From assembly GCF_030063415.1 (NCBI RefSeq), contig NZ_JASITA010000004.1, positions 213,350-277,349 of the forward strand: a DNA stretch of 64,000 nucleotides, in the 5' to 3' direction. The notes beneath the pieces were generated by a model. The model worked only from the letters and a program-made list of their open reading frames with translations, ran no database searches and had not been told where the DNA came from. Origin of the DNA: Streptomyces sp. H27-C3. Its GTDB lineage: Bacteria > Actinomycetota > Actinomycetes > Streptomycetales > Streptomycetaceae. The position numbers and the translations under genes are program-made. This document shows, piece by piece, positions 44,592 to 54,134 of this stretch (the first letter of the stretch is position 1; the number at the start of each line of letters is the position of its first letter).

Positions 44592-47393
44592 CTACTTCTT
44601 GCGGCGGCGGCCGCCGCCCTTCTGCGCCTTGCGCCGCTCGGCGCGGGTCAGGCCGTCCGTCTCGGAACGGTCGGACCCGTCATCGTCCTGGAAGTCGCCC
44701 TCCACAATGCCGCCCTCCCCGTCCACCGTGGGAGCGGAGAAGTGCAGCCGGTCGGGCCGCTGCGGAGCGTCCAGGCCCTTGGCCCTGATCTCCGGACGGG
44801 CGTCCTTCTTGGCCAGCGAGGTCTTCTCGGAGGAGTCCTGCACGGGGACTTCCTCGACCTGCTGATCGACCTGGACCTCCAGGTTGAACAGGTAGCCGAC
44901 GGACTCTTCCTTGATGCCGTCCATCATCGCGTTGAACATGTCGAAGCCCTCGCGCTGGTACTCCACCAGCGGGTCCTTCTGGGCCATCGCGCGCAGGCCG
45001 ATGCCCTCCTGGAGATAGTCCATCTCGTAGAGGTGCTCGCGCCACTTGCGGTCCAGCACGGAAAGCACCACGCGGCGCTCCAGCTCACGCATGATGTCCG
45101 AGCCCAGCTCCGACTCGCGCTCCGCGTACTGCTCGTAGATGTCGTCCTTGATGGACTCACCGATGAACTCGGCGGTGATACCCGCGCGGTCGCCCGCCGC
45201 GTCCTCGAGCTCATCGACGGTGACCTTCACCGGGTAGAGCTGCTTGAACGCGCCCCACAGCCGGTCGAGGTCCCACTCCTCCGCGAAGCCCTCTACGGTC
45301 TCCGCCTGGATGTAGGCGTCGATCGTGTCGTCCATGAAGTGACGCACCTGGTCGTGCAGGTCCTCGCCCTGCAGGACCCGGCGGCGCTCGCCGTAGATGA
45401 CCTCGCGCTGCCGGTTGAGGACCTCGTCGTACTTCAGGACGTTCTTACGGGTCTCGAAGTTCTGCTGCTCGACCTGCGACTGGGCCGACGCGATCGCGCG
45501 CGTCACCATCTTGTTCTCGATGGGTACGTCGTCGGGGACGTTGGCCATGGCCATCACGCGCTCGACCATCGCGGCCTTGAACAGGCGCATCAGGTCGTCG
45601 CCCAGCGACAGGTAGAAGCGGGACTCGCCCGGGTCGCCCTGACGGCCGGAGCGGCCACGCAGCTGGTTGTCGATACGGCGCGACTCGTGCCGCTCGGTAC
45701 CCAGCACATAGAGCCCGCCGAGGTCCTTGACCTCTTCGAACTCGGCCTTGACGGCCCGCTCGGCCTTCTCCAGCGCGGCGGGCAGGGCCGCGGCCCACTC
45801 CTCGATGTGCTCCTCCGGGTCGAGGCCGCGCTGGCGCAGCTCCGCCTCGGCGAGGTCGTCCGGGTTGCCGCCGAGCTTGATGTCCGTACCGCGACCGGCC
45901 ATGTTCGTGGCGACGGTGACGGCGCCCCTGCGGCCGGCCTGGGCGATGATCGGCGCCTCACGGTCGTGCTGCTTGGCGTTGAGGACCTCGTGCTGGACGC
46001 CGCGCTTGGAGAGCTGCTGCGAGAGGTACTCGGACTTCTCGACCGAGGTGGTGCCGACCAGGATCGGCTGGCCCTTCTCGTGCTTCTCCGCGATGTCGTC
46101 GACGACCGCGGCGAACTTCGCGACCTCGGTGCGGTAGATCAGGTCGGACTGGTCGGCGCGGACCATCGGCCGGTTCGTCGGGATCGGCACGACGCCCAGC
46201 TTGTAGATCTGGTGGAACTCCGCGGCCTCGGTCATGGCCGTACCGGTCATGCCGGAGAGCTTGCCGTAGAGACGGAAGAAGTTCTGCAGGGTGATCGTGG
46301 CGAGAGTCTGGTTCTCGTCCTTGATGTCCACCCCTTCCTTCGCCTCGATCGCCTGGTGCATGCCCTCGTTGTAGCGGCGGCCGGCGAGGATACGGCCGGT
46401 GTGCTCGTCGACGATCATGACTTCGCCGTCGATGACGACGTAGTCCTTGTCCTTCTTGAAGAGTTCCTTGGCCTTGATGGCGTTGTTCAGGTAACCGACG
46501 AGGGGGGTGTTCACCGACTCGTAGAGGTTGTCGATACCCAGCCAGTCCTCGACCTTGGCGACACCCGGCTCGTGAATGGCGACCGTGCGCTTCTTCTCGT
46601 CGACGTCGTAGTCGCCGGTCTCTTCAAGGCCCTTGAGCGGATTGCCGGGTTCGCCCTTCTTCAGCCGGCTGACCAGCTTGGCGAAGTCGCCGTACCACTT
46701 GGTGGCCTGGTCGGCCGGTCCCGAAATGATCAACGGCGTACGTGCCTCGTCGACCAGGATCGAGTCGACCTCGTCGACGATCGCGAAGTTGTGGCCGCGC
46801 TGGACGAGCTCGTCCTGGGACCACGCCATATTGTCGCGCAGGTAGTCGAAGCCGAATTCGTTGTTCGTGCCGTACGTGATGTCGCAGGCGTACATCGCAC
46901 GGCGCTGCGCGGGCGACATATTCGCCAGGATGCAGCCGACCTCGAGACCGAGGAACTTGTGGACCCGGCCCATCATTTCGGAGTCGCGCTCGGCCAGGTA
47001 GTCGTTCACCGTGATCAGGTGGACGCCCTTGCCTGACAGGGCGTTCAGATAGGCGGGGAGCGTGCCGACGAGGGTCTTGCCCTCACCGGTCTTCATCTCC
47101 GCGACATAGCCGAGATGCAGGGCGGCGCCACCCATCATCTGAACGTCGTAGTGGCGCTGACCGAGAACACGCTTGGCGGCTTCGCGAACGGTCGCGAACG
47201 CCTCGGGGAGCAGGTCGTCCAGGCTTTCGCCGTCGGTGAACCGCTCCTTGTACTCGTCGGTGAGCGCCCGCAACTCGGCGTCGGAGAGGTTCACGAAGTC
47301 CTCTTCGATGGACTTCACCTGGTCCGCGATGCGGTGCAGTTTGCGCAGGATCTTGCCTTCGCCTGCACGCATGAGCTTGTTGAAGACGGACAC
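44592..47393 (-). CDS. secA: Preprotein translocase ATPase SecA
   Basis: 933 residues. Motor domain NBD1 has Walker A KTGEGKT (101-107) and [14 protein letters not shown]; the preprotein cross-linking and NBD2 regions follow ([32 protein letters not shown]), then the helical scaffold and the [38 protein letters not shown] block. It drives post-translational secretion through SecYEG. The C-terminal zinc finger for SecB/phospholipid binding is missing; the protein ends in an acidic linker and GGGRRRKK, usual for actinobacterial SecA. GTG 47393 is the start, with GGAGACC upstream. Single-copy housekeeping gene, monocistronic. Confidence 0.98.
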   Translation of the reverse strand: MSVFNKLMRAGEGKILRKLHRIADQVKSIEEDFVNLSDAELRALTDEYKERFTDGESLDDLLPEAFATVREAAKRVLGQRHYDVQMMGGAALHLGYVAEMKTGEGKTLVGTLPAYLNALSGKGVHLITVNDYLAERDSEMMGRVHKFLGLEVGCILANMSPAQRRAMYACDITYGTNNEFGFDYLRDNMAWSQDELVQRGHNFAIVDEVDSILVDEARTPLIISGPADQATKWYGDFAKLVSRLKKGEPGNPLKGLEETGDYDVDEKKRTVAIHEPGVAKVEDWLGIDNLYESVNTPLVGYLNNAIKAKELFKKDKDYVVIDGEVMIVDEHTGRILAGRRYNEGMHQAIEAKEGVDIKDENQTLATITLQNFFRLYGKLSGMTGTAMTEAAEFHQIYKLGVVPIPTNRPMVRADQSDLIYRTEVAKFAAVVDDIAEKHEKGQPILVGTTSVEKSEYLSQQLSKRGVQHEVLNAKQHDREAPIIAQAGRRGAVTVATNMAGRGTDIKLGGNPDDLAEAELRQRGLDPEEHIEEWAAALPAALEKAERAVKAEFEEVKDLGGLYVLGTERHESRRIDNQLRGRSGRQGDPGESRFYLSLGDDLMRLFKAAMVERVMAMANVPDDVPIENKMVTRAIASAQSQVEQQNFETRKNVLKYDEVLNRQREVIYGERRRVLQGEDLHDQVRHFMDDTIDAYIQAETVEGFAEEWDLDRLWGAFKQLYPVKVTVDELEDAAGDRAGITAEFIGESIKDDIYEQYAERESELGSDIMRELERRVVLSVLDRKWREHLYEMDYLQEGIGLRAMAQKDPLVEYQREGFDMFNAMMDGIKEESVGYLFNLEVQVDQQVEEVPVQDSSEKTSLAKKDARPEIRAKGLDAPQRPDRLHFSAPTVDGEGGIVEGDFQDDDGSDRSETDGLTRAERRKAQKGGGRRRKK

Positions 47394-47621
47394 TGAGGTT
47401 GGTCTCCTTGCCGGTCGGGCCTGTGCACTGGAGGTACGCGGGCACGGCAGGTGGGCCCCACCGCAACGGCCATCGTAAGCGAGGACCTCGCCACGCCGGG
47501 AGGTCCGCCGACAGGAAGGCCCACTGTCACCCGCAGGGAGAACGGCCGGGACGCCCGGAAGGTGCCGGGCTCCCTCGAAAAGGTCTGGCGGCCGGGCAGC
47601 CGAGGAGCCGAGAATCGGCCG

Positions 47622-48197
47622 ATGAAGCCCGTCATCCTCACCACCGAGCGACTGCTCCTGCGCCCCTTCGAGCAGGCCGACACCGATGCTGTCTTCCTGG
47701 CCTGCCAGGACCCCGACATACAGCGCTGGACATCAATTCCTTCCCCGTACGAGCGCGGGCACGCGGAGAGCTTCGTCGGACGGCACGCGCCGGACGGCTG
47801 GCGCGCGGGCACCGTCCATTGCTTCGCAGTGCTCCCCCGGGACGGCGCCGAGCTGGTCGCCGCGATCTCCGCGGCCAGGCACGGGCAGAGCGACAGCGCG
47901 GAGATCGGCTTCTGGGCGACCGCGCGGCACCGCGGCCACGGCTATGTCACTGAGGCGGCGCTGGCCCTCGCGCACTGGGTCTTCAGCACGGTGGGAGTGG
48001 AGCGCCTGGAATGGCGCGCCGAGGTCGGCAACACGGCGTCACGCGCGGTGGCCGAGAAGGTCGGCTTCGTCCTGGAGGGCACCCAGCGCTCCGCGACTGT
48101 GCACCAGGGGGTCCGCCGGGACACCTGGGTCGGCGCGCTGCTCCCGTCCGACCTCGGGCTCCCGACCGAGCGCCCGTATCTGCCTGCCAAGTCCTGA
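47622..48197 (+). CDS. GNAT family N-acetyltransferase (RimJ/RimL-like)
   Basis: The 191-residue protein starts [24 protein letters not shown], the hallmark of RimJ/RimL-type acetyltransferases, and has the acetyl-CoA-binding signature [27 protein letters not shown] (~95-121; R/Q-x-x-G-x-G) and [29 protein letters not shown] (~124-152). ATG 47622 was chosen for the motif start; the frame is open upstream with unlikely sequence. It may acetylate protein N-termini or small molecules; substrate unknown. It is divergent from secA across 228 bases and is followed by the glycosylase gene after 50 bases. Confidence 0.88.
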   Translation: MKPVILTTERLLLRPFEQADTDAVFLACQDPDIQRWTSIPSPYERGHAESFVGRHAPDGWRAGTVHCFAVLPRDGAELVAAISAARHGQSDSAEIGFWATARHRGHGYVTEAALALAHWVFSTVGVERLEWRAEVGNTASRAVAEKVGFVLEGTQRSATVHQGVRRDTWVGALLPSDLGLPTERPYLPAKS

Positions 48198-48247
48198 ATC
48201 GCCGCAGGTCAACCCGGCTTGTCAGTGCGTGCCCCTAGGGTGCGGCC

Positions 48248-49420
48248 ATGACGAGTCTGCTGCCGCCCACGGCCTCCCTGTCCGCCGACGAAGCCCGCAG
48301 GATCGCTCTGCGCGCGCAGGGATTCCTGGGCGCGCCCGATCGGCGGGGCGGGGTGCGCGGCATGCTGCGGCACCTGGGCGCGGTGCAGCTCGACACCATC
48401 TCGGTGCTGGCCCGCTCGCACGAGCTGATTCCGTACGCGCGTCTCGGCGCCGTGGGGCGTACGACGGTGGACGACGCCTACTGGACCGACGGTCACGCCT
48501 TCGAGTACTGGTCGCACGCGGCCTGCATCCTGCCCATCGAGGAATGGCCGCACTTCGCCTTCCGCCGTCGCGCCTTCCGCGCCCGCCCGCAGTGGCACCA
48601 CGACCTGCCGGACGACGCGTACGACACCGTGATCAAACAGCTGCGCGCCGAAGGGCCGCTGACCGCCACGGAGCTGGGCGGCGCGAAGAACGGCGGCGAG
48701 TGGTGGGACTGGTCGGCGTCGAAGGTCGCTGTCGAACGGGCACTGATGTACGGAGAGGTGGTGTGCACCGAGCGGCGCAGTTGGAAGCGGGTGTACGACT
48801 TGGCCGAGCGTGCCGTCCCGGACGCCGTTCACCACGACGACCTGGACGACACCGAGTGCCTGCGCCGGCTCGTACAGCTGGCGGGAAAGTCCCTCGGAGT
48901 GGGTACCCGCGCGGACATCGCGGACTACCACCGTCTCAAGGGTGAGCAGGTCGAAGCCGTCATCGCCGACTCGGGGCTGGTCCCGGTCGACGTCGAGGGC
49001 TGGGAGAAGCAGGCCTGGGCCGACCCCGAGGCGCTGGCGAGCACGCCGCGCGGGCGCCACCGCACGACCCTGCTGTCGCCCTTCGACTCGCTGATCTGGG
49101 ACCGGCCGCGCACGGAGCGGATCTTCGGCTTCACGCACCGCCTGGAGGCGTACGTCCCCAAGCCGAAGCGGATCCACGGGTACTTCGCGATGCCGCTGCT
49201 CGCGGGCGGGCGGCTGCTCGGCCGGGTCGACCCGGCGCGCGAGGGCACCACGCTGGTGGCGCGGCACGTTTCGCTTCAGGGGCCGAAGGCGGTCCGGCCT
49301 ATGGCCGAGGCACTCGTGGAGGCGGCGAAGTGGGTCGGCTGCGCCGATGTGCGGCTGGAGCTGGTCGACGCCCAGCAGTTGCGCGCGCCGCTCACCGCCG
49401 AATTGGCCCGTCTGACCTGA
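48248..49420 (+). CDS. YcaQ/AlkZ-type (HTH_42) DNA glycosylase
   Basis: The 390-residue protein belongs to the winged-helix HTH_42 family of interstrand crosslink glycosylases: LSADEARRIALRAQGF opening, LGAVQLDTISVLARSHEL with the catalytic Q47-x-D49 motif, EYWSHAACILP, and DRPRTERIFGF...EAYVPKPKRIHGYFAMPLL in the C-terminal winged-helix region. E. coli YcaQ and Streptomyces AlkZ unhook nitrogen-mustard or azinomycin adducts; QxD is the active-site motif of this family. ATG 48248 starts shortly after the GNAT gene. No natural-product cluster surrounds it, so it is more likely general repair than self-resistance. It nearly abuts the convergent orrA gene (7 bases). Confidence 0.9.
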   Translation: MTSLLPPTASLSADEARRIALRAQGFLGAPDRRGGVRGMLRHLGAVQLDTISVLARSHELIPYARLGAVGRTTVDDAYWTDGHAFEYWSHAACILPIEEWPHFAFRRRAFRARPQWHHDLPDDAYDTVIKQLRAEGPLTATELGGAKNGGEWWDWSASKVAVERALMYGEVVCTERRSWKRVYDLAERAVPDAVHHDDLDDTECLRRLVQLAGKSLGVGTRADIADYHRLKGEQVEAVIADSGLVPVDVEGWEKQAWADPEALASTPRGRHRTTLLSPFDSLIWDRPRTERIFGFTHRLEAYVPKPKRIHGYFAMPLLAGGRLLGRVDPAREGTTLVARHVSLQGPKAVRPMAEALVEAAKWVGCADVRLELVDAQQLRAPLTAELARLT

Positions 49421-49427
49421 TCCGCGG

Positions 49428-50186
49428 TCACCTGATTTCCAGGATCTTTTCCCGCATCGCGTAGACCACGGCCTCCATCCTGGAGTGCAGTTGTAGCTTC
49501 TCCAGGATGTTGCGGACGTGGTTCTTCACGGTGTTCTCGGAGATGAACAGCTGCTTGGCGATGTCGCGGTTGTTCATCCCCGTGGCGACGAGCTTGAGCA
49601 CCTCAAGCTCGCGTTCGGTGAGCCGCGGCGCGGGGACGAGCCGGCGCTCGTCCGTGCGCTGGATCATCGACTTGAACTCGGTGAGGAGCTTGGACGCCAT
49701 CGACGGACTGATCTGCGACTGGCCGTCCGCCACCGCGCGGATGGCGGTGGCCACCTCGTCGGTGGAGATCTCCTTGAGCAGGTAGCCTGTCGCGCCCGCC
49801 TTGATCGCGTCGTAGAGGTCGGCCTCCTCGTCACTGATCGTCAACATGATGATCTTCGCGCTGGGAGCCACCTCCTTGATCGAGGTGCATGCCTCGATGC
49901 CACCGCGCTTGGGCATCCGCACATCCATCAGCACGATGTCGGGGAGCAGGTCGGCAGCCTTGTCCACAGCCTCGGCCCCGTCACCCGCCTCGCCGACGAC
50001 CTGAATGTCCTCCTCCTGCGCGAGGACGATCTCAAGTCCCCGGCGGAAAAGGGCGTGGTCGTCGACGACAAGGACCCTGATGGGCTCCTTGCGCGACCCA
50101 CTCGTGTCCATACCGCCGTTACCACCGACGCCGACGCCGCCGGCCCCGTCGTCCTCGTCATGCACCGGACCGAAGCTGTCCGCCAT
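49428..50186 (-). CDS. orrA: NarL/LuxR-type orphan response regulator OrrA-like
   Basis: 252 residues: a ~30-residue Gly/Asp-rich extension, a receiver domain (~36-155; VDDH 41-44, phosphoacceptor Asp88 in LMDVRMPK, conserved Lys in GYLLKEIS), and a LuxR-type helix-turn-helix (~188-245; [36 protein letters not shown]). No histidine kinase adjoins, hence orphan. ATG 50186 has GGGGAGGAA upstream. The location next to hpf matches SCO3008 (OrrA), which I recall as influencing development and antibiotic production through cross-talk with Abr-type kinases; the name rests on that synteny. Confidence 0.86.
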   Translation of the reverse strand: MADSFGPVHDEDDGAGGVGVGGNGGMDTSGSRKEPIRVLVVDDHALFRRGLEIVLAQEEDIQVVGEAGDGAEAVDKAADLLPDIVLMDVRMPKRGGIEACTSIKEVAPSAKIIMLTISDEEADLYDAIKAGATGYLLKEISTDEVATAIRAVADGQSQISPSMASKLLTEFKSMIQRTDERRLVPAPRLTERELEVLKLVATGMNNRDIAKQLFISENTVKNHVRNILEKLQLHSRMEAVVYAMREKILEIR

Positions 50187-50360
50187 CGTTCCTCCCCCTG
50201 AAGGCCGTGGCCCGAGAATCATGAGCTGTGCCAACCACAGTCCGCAGAGCATCGATTGGCCTGCGACGCCATGATTTCATGCCGGGACGACAGAACGGTG
50301 ACGAAGTGGTCGCACAGTGGTACGACGCGCAGCCCTCGTGGGTTCAGCGCGTCCGGCGGG

Positions 50361-51062
50361 TCACCCGCCGAGTGCACCGCCGGCGCCGCCCACCTCTGTC
50401 TCGGCGAAGGGGTCGGTCGTCAAGTGAATGACTCCGTAGTCGTAGGCGTGCCGCCGGTAGACGACACTGGGTTCCTTCGTCTCCGAGTCGACGAAGAGAT
50501 AGAAGTCGTGCCCGACCAGCTCCATTTCGTAGAGCGCCTGGTCGAGCGTCATCGCCGCGGCGACGTGTGTCTTCTCGCGGACCACCAGAGGTCCTTCGCC
50601 CTGCACTTCGAGCGAGCCGACCATGGTGGTGGGAACCGCCTGGGGCGCCTCGGCCACGGCCACGGCGGCGCCGAGCTCTCCACTGCCATTGAGGGGCGCC
50701 GAGTTGGCCACGGTCGTACCGACCTCGGCTGCCGACAGCCGTCCGGTGCCACGACGTGTGTGTCGCTTGTCGTGCTGCTTGCGCAGCCGCGCCTCCAGCT
50801 TGCCGGTAGCCAGGTCCAGCGCTGCGTACGGGTCGGCCGCCGACGCCTCTGCCCGGATCACCGGTCCACGCGAGTGAAGCGTGATCTCCACACGGTCGGA
50901 ACGGTCCGCCTGCCGCGGGTTGGGCTCCTTGGACACCTCGACGTCCAGGCTGATCACTTTGCCGTCGAGCTTCTGGATCTTCTCCAGCTTCAGCTTCTCG
51001 GCCACGTGCCTCCGGAACCGCTCGGGTACCTCGGTCTTGCGGCCCTTGACGACGATGTCCAC
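50361..51062 (-). CDS. hpf: Long-form ribosome hibernation-promoting factor
   Basis: 233 residues, the long form: an N-terminal S30AE domain (~1-105; MDIVVKGRKTEVPERFRRHVAEKL, RVEITLHSRGPVIRAEASAADPYAALDLATGKLEARLRKQHDK) that binds the decoding centre, an Ala/Gly/Val-rich linker, and a C-terminal dimerisation domain (~165-220; MTLDQALYEMELVGHDFYLFVDSETKEPSVVYRRHAYDYGVIHL) that joins 30S subunits into 100S particles. It acts in stationary phase and stress. ATG 51062 opens a gene with a 319-base upstream region. A 7-bp CGGCGGG/CCCGCCG hairpin spans its stop codon. Confidence 0.95.
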   Translation of the reverse strand: MDIVVKGRKTEVPERFRRHVAEKLKLEKIQKLDGKVISLDVEVSKEPNPRQADRSDRVEITLHSRGPVIRAEASAADPYAALDLATGKLEARLRKQHDKRHTRRGTGRLSAAEVGTTVANSAPLNGSGELGAAVAVAEAPQAVPTTMVGSLEVQGEGPLVVREKTHVAAAMTLDQALYEMELVGHDFYLFVDSETKEPSVVYRRHAYDYGVIHLTTDPFAETEVGGAGGALGG

Positions 51063-51381
51063 GCAGAACTCCGTTCCCGGATAGCCCCGCTCAGCGGCGG
51101 AGCATCTCCCTTTTGCACCAGGCCCCGACGAACACCGGAGCCTCGGACTTGGCGACTTCCACCTCCTCCTCCCCAGGGGACAAGATCCCCACCCGTCGAC
51201 TTCGACCTTTCGAGCTGAGGGAAAAACCCAAGCGCCCTAGTCCGATAAGTGAGGCACAGGGTCTGCTTTTCCTCACAACCGAACATAGCTCTCCCGGACG
51301 CATGTCGGCACCCGCTACCGGCGCGTACCTCCATTGAGGTGCTTTTTCCCTCTCACCACCTGCAACGACGCAAGTTCCCCG
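51063..51381. other. 319-base intergenic region upstream of hpf
   Basis: Between the comF-like stop and the hpf start, same strand. I see no gene. It must hold the hpf promoter; the AT-richer part around 51215-51300 is the best candidate, but I can name no sigma-specific motif with confidence. Confidence 0.35.
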
Positions 51382-52146
51382 TCAGTTCCGGTTTATTCCG
51401 AAGGAAAGCGAGGGTGCTGCCACCACCGCTGCGCTCAGGTGTCGGAAACCGTGAAAATCGGGGGGCACGGCGGCACGCAGTGCCCGAGCGGCCTCCACGA
51501 GCGAGGCCCCGGTCGTCATCAGATCGTCCACCAGCACCACCCTGCGGCCCTCCAGCAGCCCGGGACCCCCTGCCACCATCTCCAGGGCCCCCGCGAGATT
51601 CGCCAGCCGCTCCGGGGCCCTCAGACCCGACTGGTCACTCACCGCCCGGCGCTGCCGCAGCACCGCGAGCACCCGTGCGGCTACCCCGGCCCGGCGCAGT
51701 TCACCCGAAGCGGCGAGCGCGATCCGGCGCGTGGGGTCGTGTCCACGCGCCCTGGTCGCCCGCCTCGCGGACGGCACGGGTACGAGCAGCAGCGGTCCGC
51801 AGCCCCCGGACACATCACCGTCCGGAGACCTTCGGGTGCCCGGCGCACCCGCCCCGGACGCTCCGACCAGGACCGCGCCCGCCAGCGCGCCCCCGAGCGC
51901 CCCGGCAAGCTCCAGTGCGCCCCGCTCCTTGTGCCCGAGCAGGACGGCCCGCACCGCGTCCTCGTACGGAGCGGCGGCGTGGACCACCGGCAGCCCCGGC
52001 GGCTCGGGCGACGGCCGGACCCGCCGGGGCCCGGCGCCGCACAACGCCTGTCGACACCCCTCGCACAGCGCCGTACGCGGTCTGCCGCAGCCCCCGCACC
52101 CGGCCGGCAGCAACAGACCGGCGGCTTCCCGCCACCACCCCCGCAT
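51382..52146 (-). CDS. ComF-family phosphoribosyltransferase-like protein
   Basis: 254 residues: an N-terminal double zinc finger (C17-x2-C20-x7-C28-x2-C31), then a type I phosphoribosyltransferase fold with the PRPP-binding loop RRVVLVDDLMTTGASLVEAARAL (~208-230) and RGHDPTRRIAL. ComF proteins are linked to DNA uptake in competent bacteria, but in actinobacteria their role is unknown. ATG 52146 is chosen because the zinc finger follows directly; an ATG 11 residues upstream exists. It follows lpqB after 101 bases and may be expressed with the mtr operon. Confidence 0.87.
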   Translation of the reverse strand: MRGWWREAAGLLLPAGCGGCGRPRTALCEGCRQALCGAGPRRVRPSPEPPGLPVVHAAAPYEDAVRAVLLGHKERGALELAGALGGALAGAVLVGASGAGAPGTRRSPDGDVSGGCGPLLLVPVPSARRATRARGHDPTRRIALAASGELRRAGVAARVLAVLRQRRAVSDQSGLRAPERLANLAGALEMVAGGPGLLEGRRVVLVDDLMTTGASLVEAARALRAAVPPDFHGFRHLSAAVVAAPSLSFGINRN

Positions 52147-52247
52147 GGCATCCACTCTGCCAAGCCAGGCGCGCCTCAACCACCCCTGTGGAAAACCCGC
52201 GCGGACCTGTACGCGAACGCACGAAGACGTACGAAACTGACCGCGGG

Positions 52248-54134
52248 CTATCCGGGATAGACCGGCGATGAGCCTTCTTTGACCACGGTCTTCCAGTTGG
52301 CCCCGGGAGGCAGCCGCACAATGCCGTCTTCCAACGAGTGCGCCAGCAGCGGCAACCGGTCGTCGTCGGCCGAGGCGACCGCCGTCACCCGGTTCGCGCC
52401 GGGCAGCGCACCGGCGTCCGACGTCGAACCGTCCGTCTGCAGATAACGCAGCTGCTGTACGCCGCCGGACTCGCGCCCGACCACCACAAGGCGGCTACGG
52501 CCCGCCCAGGAGACGGCCGTCACCTCCTCCATCTGCGGGGCGATGGGGCGCAGATCGACGACGGACACCTCGGGCTTGTCGTCGGGTCCGCGCCGCTCCA
52601 CCCGGCCGATCTTCAGCGTCGTCCTGCCCTTCTCGGAGACCAGCAGAGCGATCCGCACGCCGTCCGCCGACACCTTCAGGGCTTCGATACGGGCCCCGTC
52701 CAGGCCGTCGACGACCTTGACCTGCTCGGGCTCGCCCTCGCCACCGATCAGCCGGAGCAGCTTGGGGTTGCGGGGGTCGCGGTCGGCCACCCACAGATCG
52801 CCCCGGCCGTCCCAACTGGGGGCGGACAGCCGGTCCTGCTGCTGCTTGCCGCTGCTGGTGAGCGCGGGCTCCTCGGGCTCCTCGTCCGAGACGACGGACG
52901 CCACATAGAGCGAGCGGGCGTCGCGCGAGACCCCTGCCCCGTGGCGCTCGTCGCGTGCCACGGCGACCGCGCCCAGCTCGCGCTCCCCCGCGCCGAGCAG
53001 GCCGGGAACGGGCTCCGAGGTGTCGTCGCTGTCCGTGGCCTCGGAACTCGCCACCATCCGTACCAGACGGTTCTTGGTGTCGAGGAAATACTGATAGTCG
53101 GGGCTGCCGGAGGCACGCTCCGGCGCGAAGTCCTCAGCCTGGTCCGCGCCGAGTTCGCACAGCGTCGAGCTGTCGGACCGCAGCAGCTCCACCTGCCCCA
53201 CCCGGTAGGACGTCAGGTCCCGGACGGTGAAGAGCAGTTGGGCGGCCATCTCCCGGCACCGCTTCTGGCCGACGTTGGACGCCTTGTCGTTGAGCGGCAC
53301 CTTGAGCGCGTTGCGGTCGTCGAACGTCAGCGACTTGGTGCCCGGCTTGAGCGCCGTACCCGTGGGGAAGCTCGAACCGACCACCGGCCTCAGCCAGTTC
53401 GTCGGCCCGCCGAGCAGCGCCCTGACCGTCTGCGTCACCGGGTCCATGCGAGTCTCCGGGTCCATGCGCTTGCGCACATAGACGGGGTCGGCGACCAGCC
53501 AGGGGTGGCCGCCACCGCTCTGGGAGGACGTACCGGAAGCGAAGTAGTACTTATTGACGGAACGGTAGATGCGCTCGAAGTCCGACCGGCCGAGCACCAG
53601 CCCCGCCGGAAGGCCGTCGATGCGCCACTCCTGGCCGTCCTTGCTGTCCTTGTCGTTCTGCCTGCTGAGGTGAATGACCTCGTGGTACACGCGCTTGACG
53701 GGCTGGTAGGCGCGCTGCTCGTTCACCTCGGCGACCTGCGTGCCGGTGAGCTCGTACGTATAGGCCCCGCCTTCGCGGTCATTGGCCCGTTCGTCCTGCG
53801 CCACCGGGCCGCTGTCCAGCACAGTGACCTGGCTGGGCTTCCATCGCTGGGACGCCTTCTTCGTCAGGTACTTGCGGGCCGTGGCGAACTGCGGGTCGTC
53901 CCCCGTCATCGCCTCCAGAAAGCCGCCGACGATCTCGTTGGGCTGCGCCCCGGCTCTGGGTGCCACTCCGTACACCCGCACCTGCGAGTCACCGCGCGCG
54001 GACGCTTTCACCTCCTCCACGTCCCCGCTGTTCGGCATGGACGCGCAGCCCGCCAGCAGCAGGCCACCGCATCCCAGCAGCACCGAAGTGCGGGTCATGC
54101 GCCACTGGCCACCGCGACTTCGGTCAGCGCCCAC
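52248..54134 (-). CDS. lpqB: LpqB, GerMN-domain lipoprotein partner of MtrB
   Basis: 628 residues from GTG 54134: an n-region, hydrophobic core and lipobox LLLAGC with Cys30 lipidated, then a GerMN/sporulation-like domain (~60-330; NEIVGGFLEAMTGDDPQFATARKYLT, VRALLGGPTNWLRPVVGSSFPTG) and a C-terminal beta-propeller-like half (~350-620). In mycobacteria and streptomycetes LpqB binds the sensor part of MtrB and modulates MtrA phosphorylation. GTG 54134 has AAGGA 8 bases upstream and overlaps the end of mtrB by 11 bases, which supports coupled translation; ATG 54098 (616 residues) is the alternative start. Confidence 0.93.
   Translation of the reverse strand: MGADRSRGGQWRMTRTSVLLGCGGLLLAGCASMPNSGDVEEVKASARGDSQVRVYGVAPRAGAQPNEIVGGFLEAMTGDDPQFATARKYLTKKASQRWKPSQVTVLDSGPVAQDERANDREGGAYTYELTGTQVAEVNEQRAYQPVKRVYHEVIHLSRQNDKDSKDGQEWRIDGLPAGLVLGRSDFERIYRSVNKYYFASGTSSQSGGGHPWLVADPVYVRKRMDPETRMDPVTQTVRALLGGPTNWLRPVVGSSFPTGTALKPGTKSLTFDDRNALKVPLNDKASNVGQKRCREMAAQLLFTVRDLTSYRVGQVELLRSDSSTLCELGADQAEDFAPERASGSPDYQYFLDTKNRLVRMVASSEATDSDDTSEPVPGLLGAGERELGAVAVARDERHGAGVSRDARSLYVASVVSDEEPEEPALTSSGKQQQDRLSAPSWDGRGDLWVADRDPRNPKLLRLIGGEGEPEQVKVVDGLDGARIEALKVSADGVRIALLVSEKGRTTLKIGRVERRGPDDKPEVSVVDLRPIAPQMEEVTAVSWAGRSRLVVVGRESGGVQQLRYLQTDGSTSDAGALPGANRVTAVASADDDRLPLLAHSLEDGIVRLPPGANWKTVVKEGSSPVYPG

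Noticed and set aside
50354..50370. Terminator after hpf
   Set aside because: A 7-bp hairpin spans the stop codon with a 3-base loop; too weak and coding-constrained to list separately.
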